Shown piece by piece: positions 1 through 6,462 of a stretch of 6,462 nucleotides of DNA; the first letter of the stretch is position 1; each line of letters opens with the position of its first letter. Source of the stretch: Bacteroidales bacterium (GTDB lineage Bacteria; Bacteroidota; Bacteroidia; Bacteroidales; VadinHA17); assembly GCA_025455535.1 (NCBI GenBank), contig JALOMM010000085.1:1-6462 (forward strand). Reading direction: 5' to 3'. The notes beneath the pieces were generated by a model. The model searched no databases. It worked only from the letters and a program-made list of their open reading frames with translations, and was not told where the DNA came from. The position numbers were made by a program, and so were the translations under genes.

Positions 1-79
1 CAACCCGGCGCTGCCTTCAATGAATGATATTTTTATCAAGGTTGTTGAAACAAAAAACAGGGAAGCTTCCAATAACTAA
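1..79 (+). CDS. ABC transporter ATP-binding protein, C-terminal end only (partial)
   Basis: Only the last 25 codons are in the window, read in the frame that begins at base 2 and ends at the TAA at 77-79. The peptide contains PSMNDIFIKVVE followed by a short polar tail. This matches the usual end of NatA/DrrA-type ATPases of ABC-2 exporters, where a C-terminal segment after the nucleotide-binding domain ends in a P-S-L-x-D-I-F-I-like motif. No Walker or signature motif is visible because they lie upstream. The permease gene starts three bases after this stop, which supports the call: this would be the cytoplasmic ATPase that powers that permease. The identity rests on a short motif plus context, so the class is likely but the exact family is not provable here. 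Confidence 0.75.
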   Translation, partial: NPALPSMNDIFIKVVETKNREASNN

Positions 80-82
80 GCC

Positions 83-1432
83 ATGAATAAGATTTCCATT
101 ATCATCCAGAGAGAGTATATAACCAGGGTACGCAAGAGGTCATTCATCATAATGACCTTCCTCACGCCGCTGCTCATGGCCCTTATCTTCGTCATCCCGG
201 CCCTTGTAATGTCAAACGAAGACAAGGACTTCAAGAAGATAGCTGTTGTAGAGGACGGGGCTGACCTTTTCAACGGTGTTATCTCCGATACCAAAGACAC
301 TGACTTTGAGTATCTTACTGACGCAGATGTAAACGACCTCAAGAATAATTTTTCGGAGCTGGGCTATTATGGAGTCCTTTATATATCGCCTCAGGTCATC
401 ACCACACCCAATGCCATACAGCTGATATCAAAGAAACAGCCTCCCATCGGTCTCCTTGACCATATCTCCGGCTCGCTCGAAAAAGAGATCGAAAAGCAGA
501 AGCTGTTGTCATACAATATTGAAAATCTTGATGAGATACTCAAGAGCATAAACACTGACATAAAGATCCAGACAATCAAGATTGATGATGCAGGCTCTGT
601 CAGGGAGACAAGTACGGGCATTGCAATGGGATTGGCCTATATAAGCGGTTTTCTCATGTATATGCTGGTCTTCATGTTCGGTTCGCAGGTTATGCGCGGA
701 GTCATTGAGGAAAAGACCAGCCGCATAGTGGAGGTGATAGTCTCATCTGTCAAGCCGGTGCAGCTCATGCTTGGCAAGATAATAGGCATTGCCCTTGTCG
801 GGCTCACTCAGTTTGCCGTATGGGTATTGCTGACAGCCGCCATCGTCATGATTGTCAAGTCCAACATCCTGCCGGCAGAGACGATGGAACAGGTACAACA
901 GCTGCCCCAGAGCCTGGCACAGGCTGATCAGGCAGTTGCCGGCTCAGGCAGCATGACAGAGGTGCAGCTTACCGAAATGCAGTCACTCTTCTCCAGCGCC
1001 CTGAGCCAGCCCTGGGGACTGATAATATTCGCATTCCTCTTCTATTTTATCACGGGATACCTGCTGTATGCCTCTCTCTTTGCTGCGATAGGATCAGCAG
1101 TTGACAACGAGACCGAGACACAGCAGTTTATGCTTCCGGTGACCGTGCCGATAATACTCGGGCTGATAGTGGCCATGGGTACCATGCAGAACCCTGAGAG
1201 CTCTATTTCATTCTGGTTCTCAATAATACCGCTCACCTCCCCCATTGTAATGGTGGCACGTATCCCGTTCGACGTCCCTGCATGGGAAATCATCCTGTCA
1301 ATGGCACTGATGATAATTACAATATTCGGATGTGTCTGGATGGCTGCAAAGATTTACCGTACGGGCATCCTTATGTACGGCAAGAAAACTTCATACAAGG
1401 AAATATGGAAGTGGCTTACCTATAAAGGATAA
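83..1432 (+). CDS. ABC-2 type transporter permease (NatB/COG1668-like)
   Basis: A 449-residue inner-membrane permease of an ABC-2 exporter. An N-terminal cytoplasmic stretch (IIIQREYITRVRKRSF) leads into a first membrane segment at about residues 21-43. A soluble domain of roughly 135 residues (about 44-179), expected outside the cytoplasmic membrane, follows. A cluster of hydrophobic segments comes next, at about 180-201, 231-258, 310-339, 350-366, 376-392 and 402-423. The conserved stretch EEKTSRIVEVIVSSVKP (209-225) and the later DNETETQQFMLPV (341-353) are typical of the NatB-like ABC2_membrane_3 group. A Gln-rich hydrophilic loop (about 264-309) splits the membrane domain. The ATG lies three bases after the ATPase stop, so the pair is almost certainly co-translated. 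The substrate is unknown; NatAB-like proteins have been linked to Na+ or drug efflux, but the sequence does not decide this. Confidence 0.9.
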   Translation: MNKISIIIQREYITRVRKRSFIIMTFLTPLLMALIFVIPALVMSNEDKDFKKIAVVEDGADLFNGVISDTKDTDFEYLTDADVNDLKNNFSELGYYGVLYISPQVITTPNAIQLISKKQPPIGLLDHISGSLEKEIEKQKLLSYNIENLDEILKSINTDIKIQTIKIDDAGSVRETSTGIAMGLAYISGFLMYMLVFMFGSQVMRGVIEEKTSRIVEVIVSSVKPVQLMLGKIIGIALVGLTQFAVWVLLTAAIVMIVKSNILPAETMEQVQQLPQSLAQADQAVAGSGSMTEVQLTEMQSLFSSALSQPWGLIIFAFLFYFITGYLLYASLFAAIGSAVDNETETQQFMLPVTVPIILGLIVAMGTMQNPESSISFWFSIIPLTSPIVMVARIPFDVPAWEIILSMALMIITIFGCVWMAAKIYRTGILMYGKKTSYKEIWKWLTYKG

Positions 1433-1449
1433 GTTAAATACAATTCATC

Positions 1450-2625
1450 ATGCCCCGTATACTGGTTATTGACGACGAGAAATCGATAAGGAACACCCTG
1501 AAGGATGTCCTTGAATATGAGAAATATGAAGTAGAACTGGCAGAAGACGGAGCTACCGGCATTGATATGTTCTCGCAGGGATCATATGATGCGGTACTCT
1601 GTGACATAAAGATGGCCAAGATGGATGGTATCGAGGTGCTTCAGCGACTGTTCGATATCTCATCCGATGTGCCGATAATAATGATCTCAGGTCACGGTAA
1701 CATAGATACGGCCGTCGATGCAATAAAGAAGGGGGCCTTTGACTTCCTCGAGAAACCTCTCGACCTTAACCGCCTGCTGATTACAATACGCAACGCCCTT
1801 GAGCGGGGGTCACTCATCACCCAGACAAAAGTCCTGAAGAAGCAGGTGAGTAAGAGATTCGAGATAGTGGGCAGTTCTCCTGCCATTGCCATGGTAAAGG
1901 AGATGATAGACAGGGTGGCTCCCACAGAGGCACGTGTGCTCATCACCGGATCGAACGGTACCGGCAAGGAGCTTGTTGCACATCAGATACATGAGAAGAG
2001 CAACCGTTCAAAAGGGCCGTTCGTTGAGGTCAACTGCGCTGCCATACCTTCGGAACTGATTGAGAGTGAACTCTTCGGACATGAGAAAGGATCATTTACA
2101 TCAGCCATCAAACAGCGAATAGGCAAGTTTGAACAGGCCAGCGGAGGCACTATCTTCCTCGATGAGGTCGGTGACATGAGCCTCGCAGCACAGGCTAAAG
2201 TGCTCAGGGCTCTGCAGGAGAACAAGATAACAAGGGTTGGTTCGGATAAGGACATCCATGTCGACGTCAGGGTTATCGCTGCAACGAACAAGAACATCAG
2301 GGAGGAGATCGACCGCAACAACTTCAGGGAGGACCTCTACCACAGGCTCAGCGTGATACTCATCCATGTGCCTGCACTGAATGAAAGAACCGACGACATC
2401 CCCCTTCTAGCAGATCATTTCAACAATCTTATCTGCACCGAGTACGGTATGGGAAGGAAGAAAATCATGCCCGATGCCATCACAGAGCTTCAGAAAATAA
2501 AATGGACAGGAAACATCAGAGAGTTCAGGAATGTGCTTGAACGGCTGATAATCCTCTGCCCCGACGCGATTACCGGGAAAGATGTCATTGCCTATGCTCA
2601 TCCTGTCTCAGGCTTCAACGCTTAA
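1450..2625 (+). CDS. Sigma-54-dependent response regulator (NtrC type) without a DNA-binding domain
   Basis: A 391-residue two-component regulator. The receiver domain (about 1-118) has the acidic pair D8/D9, phosphoacceptor D52 (CDIKM), S80 and K102 (EKP), so phosphorylation by a histidine kinase is expected. The AAA+ domain (about 137-370) has Walker A GSNGTGKE (167-174), the sigma-54 contact loop as GSFTSA (214-219; canonical GAFTGA), Walker B GGTIFLDE (232-239), the arginine-finger region FREDLYHR (292-299) and the sensor II segment WTGNIREFRN (352-361). The protein stops about 20 residues after the AAA+ lid, with no Fis-type helix-turn-helix; NtrC itself is about 470 residues. It lies 17 bases after the permease stop, and the next gene starts 2 bases after its own stop. 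No partner kinase is in the window. Target genes are unknown; it should activate RpoN-dependent transcription, perhaps without binding an enhancer. Confidence 0.93.
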   Translation: MPRILVIDDEKSIRNTLKDVLEYEKYEVELAEDGATGIDMFSQGSYDAVLCDIKMAKMDGIEVLQRLFDISSDVPIIMISGHGNIDTAVDAIKKGAFDFLEKPLDLNRLLITIRNALERGSLITQTKVLKKQVSKRFEIVGSSPAIAMVKEMIDRVAPTEARVLITGSNGTGKELVAHQIHEKSNRSKGPFVEVNCAAIPSELIESELFGHEKGSFTSAIKQRIGKFEQASGGTIFLDEVGDMSLAAQAKVLRALQENKITRVGSDKDIHVDVRVIAATNKNIREEIDRNNFREDLYHRLSVILIHVPALNERTDDIPLLADHFNNLICTEYGMGRKKIMPDAITELQKIKWTGNIREFRNVLERLIILCPDAITGKDVIAYAHPVSGFNA

Positions 2626-2627
2626 CC

Positions 2628-4988
2628 ATGAAGAAACTCAACCTAAACCTGACATCCATTGCCCTGTTCATCCTCGCTCTTCTGGCAGGATGTGAAGAGA
2701 GCCGCTCTCCCGGGCTGCCTGTATCATTTAATGATGAGTGGCTGTTCATCAGACAGGACTCAGCCAATATTGAGAGTATACTGCCGGGCAACATACCTAA
2801 CCATAAGTGGGAAGAAGTAACCCTTCCGCATACAGCCTTCATTGAACCTCTTGTCGTTACCGGCCAGCAATGGACAGGTATCTGCTGGTATAAGAAGATT
2901 TACAAGGCTTCCGGTAAGAACCGCAGCAAGCACACAGGGCTACTGTTTGACGGTCTGATGCATGATGCGATAATCTACCTTAACGGTGTTGAGATTGCTC
3001 GCCATACAGGCGGATACCTTCCCCTGTATGTTGACATGTCGTCTGACCTGAAATACGGGAAGGAGAACGAGATACTCGTCAGGCTTGATAACCGCGAGAA
3101 TCCGGTTATACCGCCGGGCAAACCCCTCGGAGAACTCGATTTTCTTTATTACAGCGGTATTTACCGGAACGTCAGTCTGTTTGTAAGAGACAGGCTGCAT
3201 ATAACAAATGTTGCTGAGGCCGATACCATCCTCGGCGGAGGCATACTGACAGGCTTCCGCGATGTGAGCCGCGACTCTGCAACAATCATTGTATCTGCAC
3301 TCGTAAGCAATGATGACAGAACACCCAGGTCATTTCGCCTCATGAATACGTTGCTTGACGCTGCCGGCAATGCAGCCTCCTCATCGGTCACAGATGAGAT
3401 GGAGATGGAACCCGGTCAGTCAAGACGAATAATTACTGAGCTGAAGGTCATGAAGCCGGCATTATGGTCACCCGATCAGCCCTTCCTCTATACTCTTCTC
3501 ACGGAACTGGAATCTGATGATGAAATCATCGACTGCGCCGAGACACGGACAGGTATCAGAACGGTAAGGATAACATGGGATCAGGGACTCATTCTGAACG
3601 GCAACCGCCTTGATATTATGGGGACAAACCGGCACCAGGAGTATCCCTATGTCGGTTATGCCCTGTCAGACAATGCCAGTTATCGTGATGCATTCAAGAT
3701 CAGGGAAGCCGGGTTCAATATGGTAAGGTGTTCACATTACCCGCAGTCACCGGCTTTTCTTGATGCCTGTGACGAACTGGGTCTCCTTGTCATGAATGCC
3801 ATTCCGGGCTGGCAGTTCATTGGCGACTCACTCTTCTGCGAGGCAGCAGTCCGTGATACAAGAATGATGTGCCGCCGTGACCGCAACCATCCTTCGGTCA
3901 TCATGTGGGAGTCATCCCTCAATGAGACAATGATGCCCATTCCGTTCCTCCAGCGTCTCCATCTCGCAGTGAAGGAGGAGCTTCCCTACGGTAATAACTA
4001 TACATGCAGCTGGATGGATACTGTCTGTGACATCTTCATACCGGCGAGACAGCACGCAACGGCGCCCCATTACTGGAAGAACTATTCAAAGAGGAAACCG
4101 ATATTTATATGTGAGTACGGCGACTGGGAATACTACGCCAACAATGCCGGCTTCAGCCAGACGGAGTTCAGTGACCTGGAACCCTCTGCCCGAAACTCCA
4201 GGCAGCTGCGCGGTGCAGGTGAGAGAGCCCTGCTTCAGCAGGCATTCAACTACCAGGAGTCACACAATGACAACCTCTACGGTCCCTGCTTCGGTGATGC
4301 CAACTGGCTGATGTTCGATTACAACCGCGGCTATGCTCCTGATATTGAATCGTCAGGTATCATGGATATTGTCAGGCTGCCCAAGTTCTCATACTGGTTC
4401 TACCGAAGCCAGTCAGACATTGACCCTGTCTGTTTCATAGCCCACTACAACCTCCCGGGCTCGGGAAACAACGTCAAAGTTTACAGTAACGGCGACACCG
4501 TACAGCTCTTTCGTAATGACACCCTCATTGCAGCACAGGGACCTGACAGGGACCTTAACAGCAATAACCTGAGGTACCCTCCGTTTACCTTCGTTCTGAA
4601 GGACTACCAGCCTGGGCAGCTTAAAGCAGTTGCTTACAGAAAAGGAGCGGAGTATGCATCGCATACCGTTACCACGCCTGGTCAGCCTTCTGCCCTGCGC
4701 CTGTCTCTTGACATGAGCAACAAGCCCCTGAAAGCTGACGGCGCCGATGTGGTATTTGTCTACGCTGCAGTGGTAGATTCGCTGGGCAATCCTGTTCATC
4801 TTGCCGATTCAACCATCGAATTTTCAGTAAGGGGCGACGCCGTTCTGATTGGCGATAACCCGGCTAAAGCAGAGGCGGGCGTGGCCTCAATCCTGCTCCG
4901 GGCCGGCACCAGCCCGGGAAAGATAATGATCAGGGCTCGTTCAGGGTCACTTGCCCAGGCCGAGATAATGGCAGTTACAAAAAAATAG
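2628..4988 (+). CDS. Glycoside hydrolase family 2 lipoprotein (beta-galactosidase-like)
   Basis: A 786-residue retaining beta-glycosidase. A lipoprotein signal with lipobox LAGC puts the lipidated Cys at residue 22, followed by EE, so the enzyme should be membrane anchored and possibly surface exposed. The fold order fits GH2: sugar-binding beta-sandwich (about 30-190), Ig-like domain (about 195-310), TIM barrel (about 312-600), a DUF4982-like domain (about 603-665) and a C-terminal Ig-like domain (about 685-783, resembling the GH2 C5 type). Barrel motifs include GTNRHQEYP (332-340) and VRCSHYPQSPAFLDACDELG (366-385). The expected acid/base is E433 in WESSLNE and the nucleophile E496 in ICEYG, both present, so it looks active. 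The mature part has 11 further Cys residues, many for an exported protein. The ATG sits two bases after the regulator stop. No SusC/SusD pair or other CAZyme is beside it. The sugar specificity (galactoside, glucuronide, mannoside or other) cannot be read from the sequence. Confidence 0.93.
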   Translation: MKKLNLNLTSIALFILALLAGCEESRSPGLPVSFNDEWLFIRQDSANIESILPGNIPNHKWEEVTLPHTAFIEPLVVTGQQWTGICWYKKIYKASGKNRSKHTGLLFDGLMHDAIIYLNGVEIARHTGGYLPLYVDMSSDLKYGKENEILVRLDNRENPVIPPGKPLGELDFLYYSGIYRNVSLFVRDRLHITNVAEADTILGGGILTGFRDVSRDSATIIVSALVSNDDRTPRSFRLMNTLLDAAGNAASSSVTDEMEMEPGQSRRIITELKVMKPALWSPDQPFLYTLLTELESDDEIIDCAETRTGIRTVRITWDQGLILNGNRLDIMGTNRHQEYPYVGYALSDNASYRDAFKIREAGFNMVRCSHYPQSPAFLDACDELGLLVMNAIPGWQFIGDSLFCEAAVRDTRMMCRRDRNHPSVIMWESSLNETMMPIPFLQRLHLAVKEELPYGNNYTCSWMDTVCDIFIPARQHATAPHYWKNYSKRKPIFICEYGDWEYYANNAGFSQTEFSDLEPSARNSRQLRGAGERALLQQAFNYQESHNDNLYGPCFGDANWLMFDYNRGYAPDIESSGIMDIVRLPKFSYWFYRSQSDIDPVCFIAHYNLPGSGNNVKVYSNGDTVQLFRNDTLIAAQGPDRDLNSNNLRYPPFTFVLKDYQPGQLKAVAYRKGAEYASHTVTTPGQPSALRLSLDMSNKPLKADGADVVFVYAAVVDSLGNPVHLADSTIEFSVRGDAVLIGDNPAKAEAGVASILLRAGTSPGKIMIRARSGSLAQAEIMAVTKK

Positions 4989-5008
4989 AGAGGCTCTGTT
5001 GATTGCAC

Positions 5009-6220
5009 ATGAAGAGGAGAGGTAGGGAATCGACACCACATGTAGGGATCTACGGCAGGCGAAACTATGGCAAAAGCAGCCTCATCAACGCACTGGCCGG
5101 ACAGGATATTGCAATTGTCTCCGATCATCCCGGGACAACCACAGACCCTGTGAAAAAGTCATTTGAGATCGTTGACTTCGGGCCTGTGATTCTTATTGAT
5201 ACTGCCGGTATAGATGATTCCGGAGATCTGGGAAAGAAGAGGGTTGAAAGAACCCTCAAATCGGTTGATCATATTGACATGGCCCTCATTGTCATTACCG
5301 GTAACCAGTGGGGAGAGTGGGAGGAGAAGCTTGCAGAACGATTCGGAGAAGAGGAATTGCCATATCTGATCGTTCATACAAAGTCAGATATCGAAAAGCC
5401 CGACCCGGCATTTGCCCTGGCCATAAGAGAGAAGACCGGTCACCGTCTCATACCCTTCTCTGCCACCACCAGGGAAAACATCGATCTCCTGATTGATGAG
5501 ATAAAAAAAGCCATCCCGGAAAGATCCATGGCCTTCCCGTCACTCTTCGGTGACATTATCAGGCCTGATGATATTGTATTGTTAATCACCCCTGTTGATG
5601 CCGAGGCACCTGCCGGGCGGATGATCCTGCCGCAGATGCAGGCAGTGCGTGATGTCCTGGATAACAAGGCCGTTGCCATAGTGATGACCGAGTTCAGGAT
5701 AAAAGAGTTCCTTGAGAAAACCGGCATCAGGCCTGCCCTTGTAGTGACTGACTCACAAGCCTTTGCCAAAGTCAGCGCCCAGATCCCGGATGATCTTCCG
5801 CTGACAGGATTCTCTGTTGTTCTGGCAAGGCAGAAAGGCGACTTCAGAAATTATCTGAAGGGTACCCCGAAGATCAGTGAACTGAAAGACGGAGACAGGG
5901 TGCTTATCCTGGAGTCATGCACTCACCAGATAGCCTGTGATGACATCGGCAGGGTGAAGATTCCCGGCTGGCTTCAGAAGTTCACGGGCCGTAAAATCGA
6001 GTTTGACATTGTTGCCGGTCTCGCATCCCTTCCCAGACCTGTCACAGAATATGCCATGGTAATACAATGCGGCGGATGCATGATCACCCACAGGCAGATA
6101 CTTGCACGGCTGCGGTCTGCTGTGGAGGCAGACATTCCTGTGACCAATTACGGAATGGCAATAGCCTGGATGCATGGCATTTATGACAGAGCCATAGCAC
6201 CGTTCAGAGAGCGGGGCTGA
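5009..6220 (+). CDS. hydF: [FeFe]-hydrogenase H-cluster maturation GTPase HydF
   Basis: HydF is the cytoplasmic scaffold that carries the 2Fe precursor built by HydE and HydG and delivers it to apo-hydrogenase. Counting from ATG 5009 (403 residues), the GTPase domain (about 1-172) has P-loop GRRNYGKS (16-23), switch PGTTTDPVKKS (41-51), DTAG (64-67), TKSD (124-127, in place of NKxD) and SAT (151-153). A dimerisation domain follows, then the C-terminal cluster-binding domain with CTH (304-306) and, after 46 residues, QCGGC (353-357). The family pattern is CxH-x46-53-HCxxC, so the spacing is exact and all three cysteines are kept, but the second His is Gln. Length is normal. ATG 5009 is preferred over the in-frame TTG at 5003 because the protein then starts MKRRGRE, close to the P-loop as in relatives; the TTG would add two residues. 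It follows the GH2 stop by 20 bases. hydE, hydG and hydA are not in the window. Confidence 0.95.
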   Translation: MKRRGRESTPHVGIYGRRNYGKSSLINALAGQDIAIVSDHPGTTTDPVKKSFEIVDFGPVILIDTAGIDDSGDLGKKRVERTLKSVDHIDMALIVITGNQWGEWEEKLAERFGEEELPYLIVHTKSDIEKPDPAFALAIREKTGHRLIPFSATTRENIDLLIDEIKKAIPERSMAFPSLFGDIIRPDDIVLLITPVDAEAPAGRMILPQMQAVRDVLDNKAVAIVMTEFRIKEFLEKTGIRPALVVTDSQAFAKVSAQIPDDLPLTGFSVVLARQKGDFRNYLKGTPKISELKDGDRVLILESCTHQIACDDIGRVKIPGWLQKFTGRKIEFDIVAGLASLPRPVTEYAMVIQCGGCMITHRQILARLRSAVEADIPVTNYGMAIAWMHGIYDRAIAPFRERG

Positions 6221-6224
6221 GCCA

Positions 6225-6462
6225 TCAGAACCGGAAGTAAATAAAGGGCTGCACAACATTTGTCCCTACTACGTACAGTAGCAGGACTGTACCAATCACG
6301 ATAATGAATTTCACTGCCAGCGGTAACCTTATGAAGAGACCTCTGTAAGCCTCTTTAACTGTTATTGGAAGGAAATGCAAGATATATCCTGAAATGATCA
6401 GAATTAGTACCGGCAGATATGCAACGAGCACCTTGCCATAATCACCCGGATCGAAATAAAGG
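6225..6462 (-). CDS. MBOAT family O-acyltransferase, C-terminal part (partial)
   Basis: The minus-strand frame is open from the right edge to the TGA at 6227-6225, giving about 78 residues; its start lies outside the window. A GTG at 6431 is an internal codon, because the frame continues upstream of it as LYFDPGDYGK. Two hydrophobic segments are visible, roughly VLVAYLPVLILIISGYILHF and FIIVIGTVLLLYVV, separated by a basic loop with YRGLFIRLP. The protein ends in QPFIYFRF. This layout and ending resemble the C terminus of AlgI/DltB-like MBOAT proteins, inner-membrane enzymes that transfer acyl (often acetyl) groups onto exported polysaccharides; many Bacteroidota members end in a similar QPFIYFQF. 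The catalytic His lies upstream, out of view. It is convergent with hydF, with four bases between the two stops. The acceptor is unknown. Confidence 0.8.
   Translation of the reverse strand, partial: LYFDPGDYGKVLVAYLPVLILIISGYILHFLPITVKEAYRGLFIRLPLAVKFIIVIGTVLLLYVVGTNVVQPFIYFRF

Noticed and set aside
1302..1319. TGGCAC at 1302 as a possible sigma-54 -24 element ahead of the regulator
   Set aside because: The matching -12 TTGC element is absent at the required spacing, and the site lies within the permease coding sequence. Other TGGCA-like strings checked by eye in the window failed the same test.
1983..2367. Minus-strand open frames of 112 and 88 codons inside the regulator gene
   Set aside because: They mirror the highly conserved AAA+ coding sequence and overlap each other, as expected for shadows.
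4027..4311. A plus-strand 94-codon open frame rich in Arg, Thr and Ser
   Set aside because: It lies wholly inside the GH2 gene in another frame, between regions coding the two catalytic glutamates and beyond; it has no recognisable motif and low-complexity, shadow-like composition.
4413..4799. A minus-strand 128-codon open frame
   Set aside because: It is antisense to the C-terminal GH2 domains, whose plus-strand product is clearly real; no motif, signal or start context supports it.
4989..4997. AGAGGCTCT palindrome between GH2 and hydF as a terminator or operator
   Set aside because: Four-base arms with a one-base centre cannot form a stable hairpin and there is no T-run; a repeat this short is expected by chance.
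5915..6259. A minus-strand 114-codon open frame spanning the end of hydF and the convergent junction
   Set aside because: It is antisense to the conserved cluster-binding domain of HydF and also overlaps the end of the MBOAT gene in another frame; the peptide shows no family features.
6225..6431. A GTG at 6431 as the start of a small 68-residue membrane protein
   Set aside because: The frame stays open from that codon to the window edge and continues with protein-like sequence, and the C terminus matches MBOAT enzymes, so this is the tail of a larger gene.

Overview
The window looks like chromosomal DNA from a member of the Bacteroidota, probably Bacteroidales-like and of middling GC content. 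The clues are genes spaced only a few bases apart with no clear Shine-Dalgarno sequences, frequent ATA (Ile) and AGG (Arg) codons, a GH2 lipoprotein of the type common in this phylum, a short NtrC-type regulator without a DNA-binding domain, and an MBOAT protein ending in QPFIYFRF. Genus or species cannot be assigned from this sequence.

Layout: five plus-strand genes run head to tail from base 1 to 6220 with gaps of 3, 17, 2 and 14-20 bases. They are the tail of an ABC-2 exporter ATPase, its membrane permease (NatB/COG1668-like), a sigma-54 activator-type response regulator, a glycoside hydrolase family 2 lipoprotein, and the [FeFe]-hydrogenase maturation GTPase HydF. A minus-strand gene, the C-terminal part of an MBOAT O-acyltransferase, runs in from the right edge and ends four bases from the hydF stop. 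No stretch above 300 bases lacks a gene. I saw no RNA gene, CRISPR array, insertion sequence or convincing terminator.

How the genes relate: the ATPase and permease clearly form one exporter. The spacing suggests that all five plus-strand genes could be co-transcribed, but the functions (export, signalling, glycan hydrolysis, hydrogenase assembly) do not form an obvious pathway. HydF implies that the organism makes an [FeFe] hydrogenase and so probably ferments with H2 turnover; hydE, hydG and the hydrogenase itself are not in view. The points most worth a second look are the regulator that lacks an HTH and carries GSFTSA in place of GAFTGA, the HydF whose usual HCxxC motif reads QCGGC, and the unusual neighbourhood of hydF. 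I found no convincing evidence of a wholly new system.
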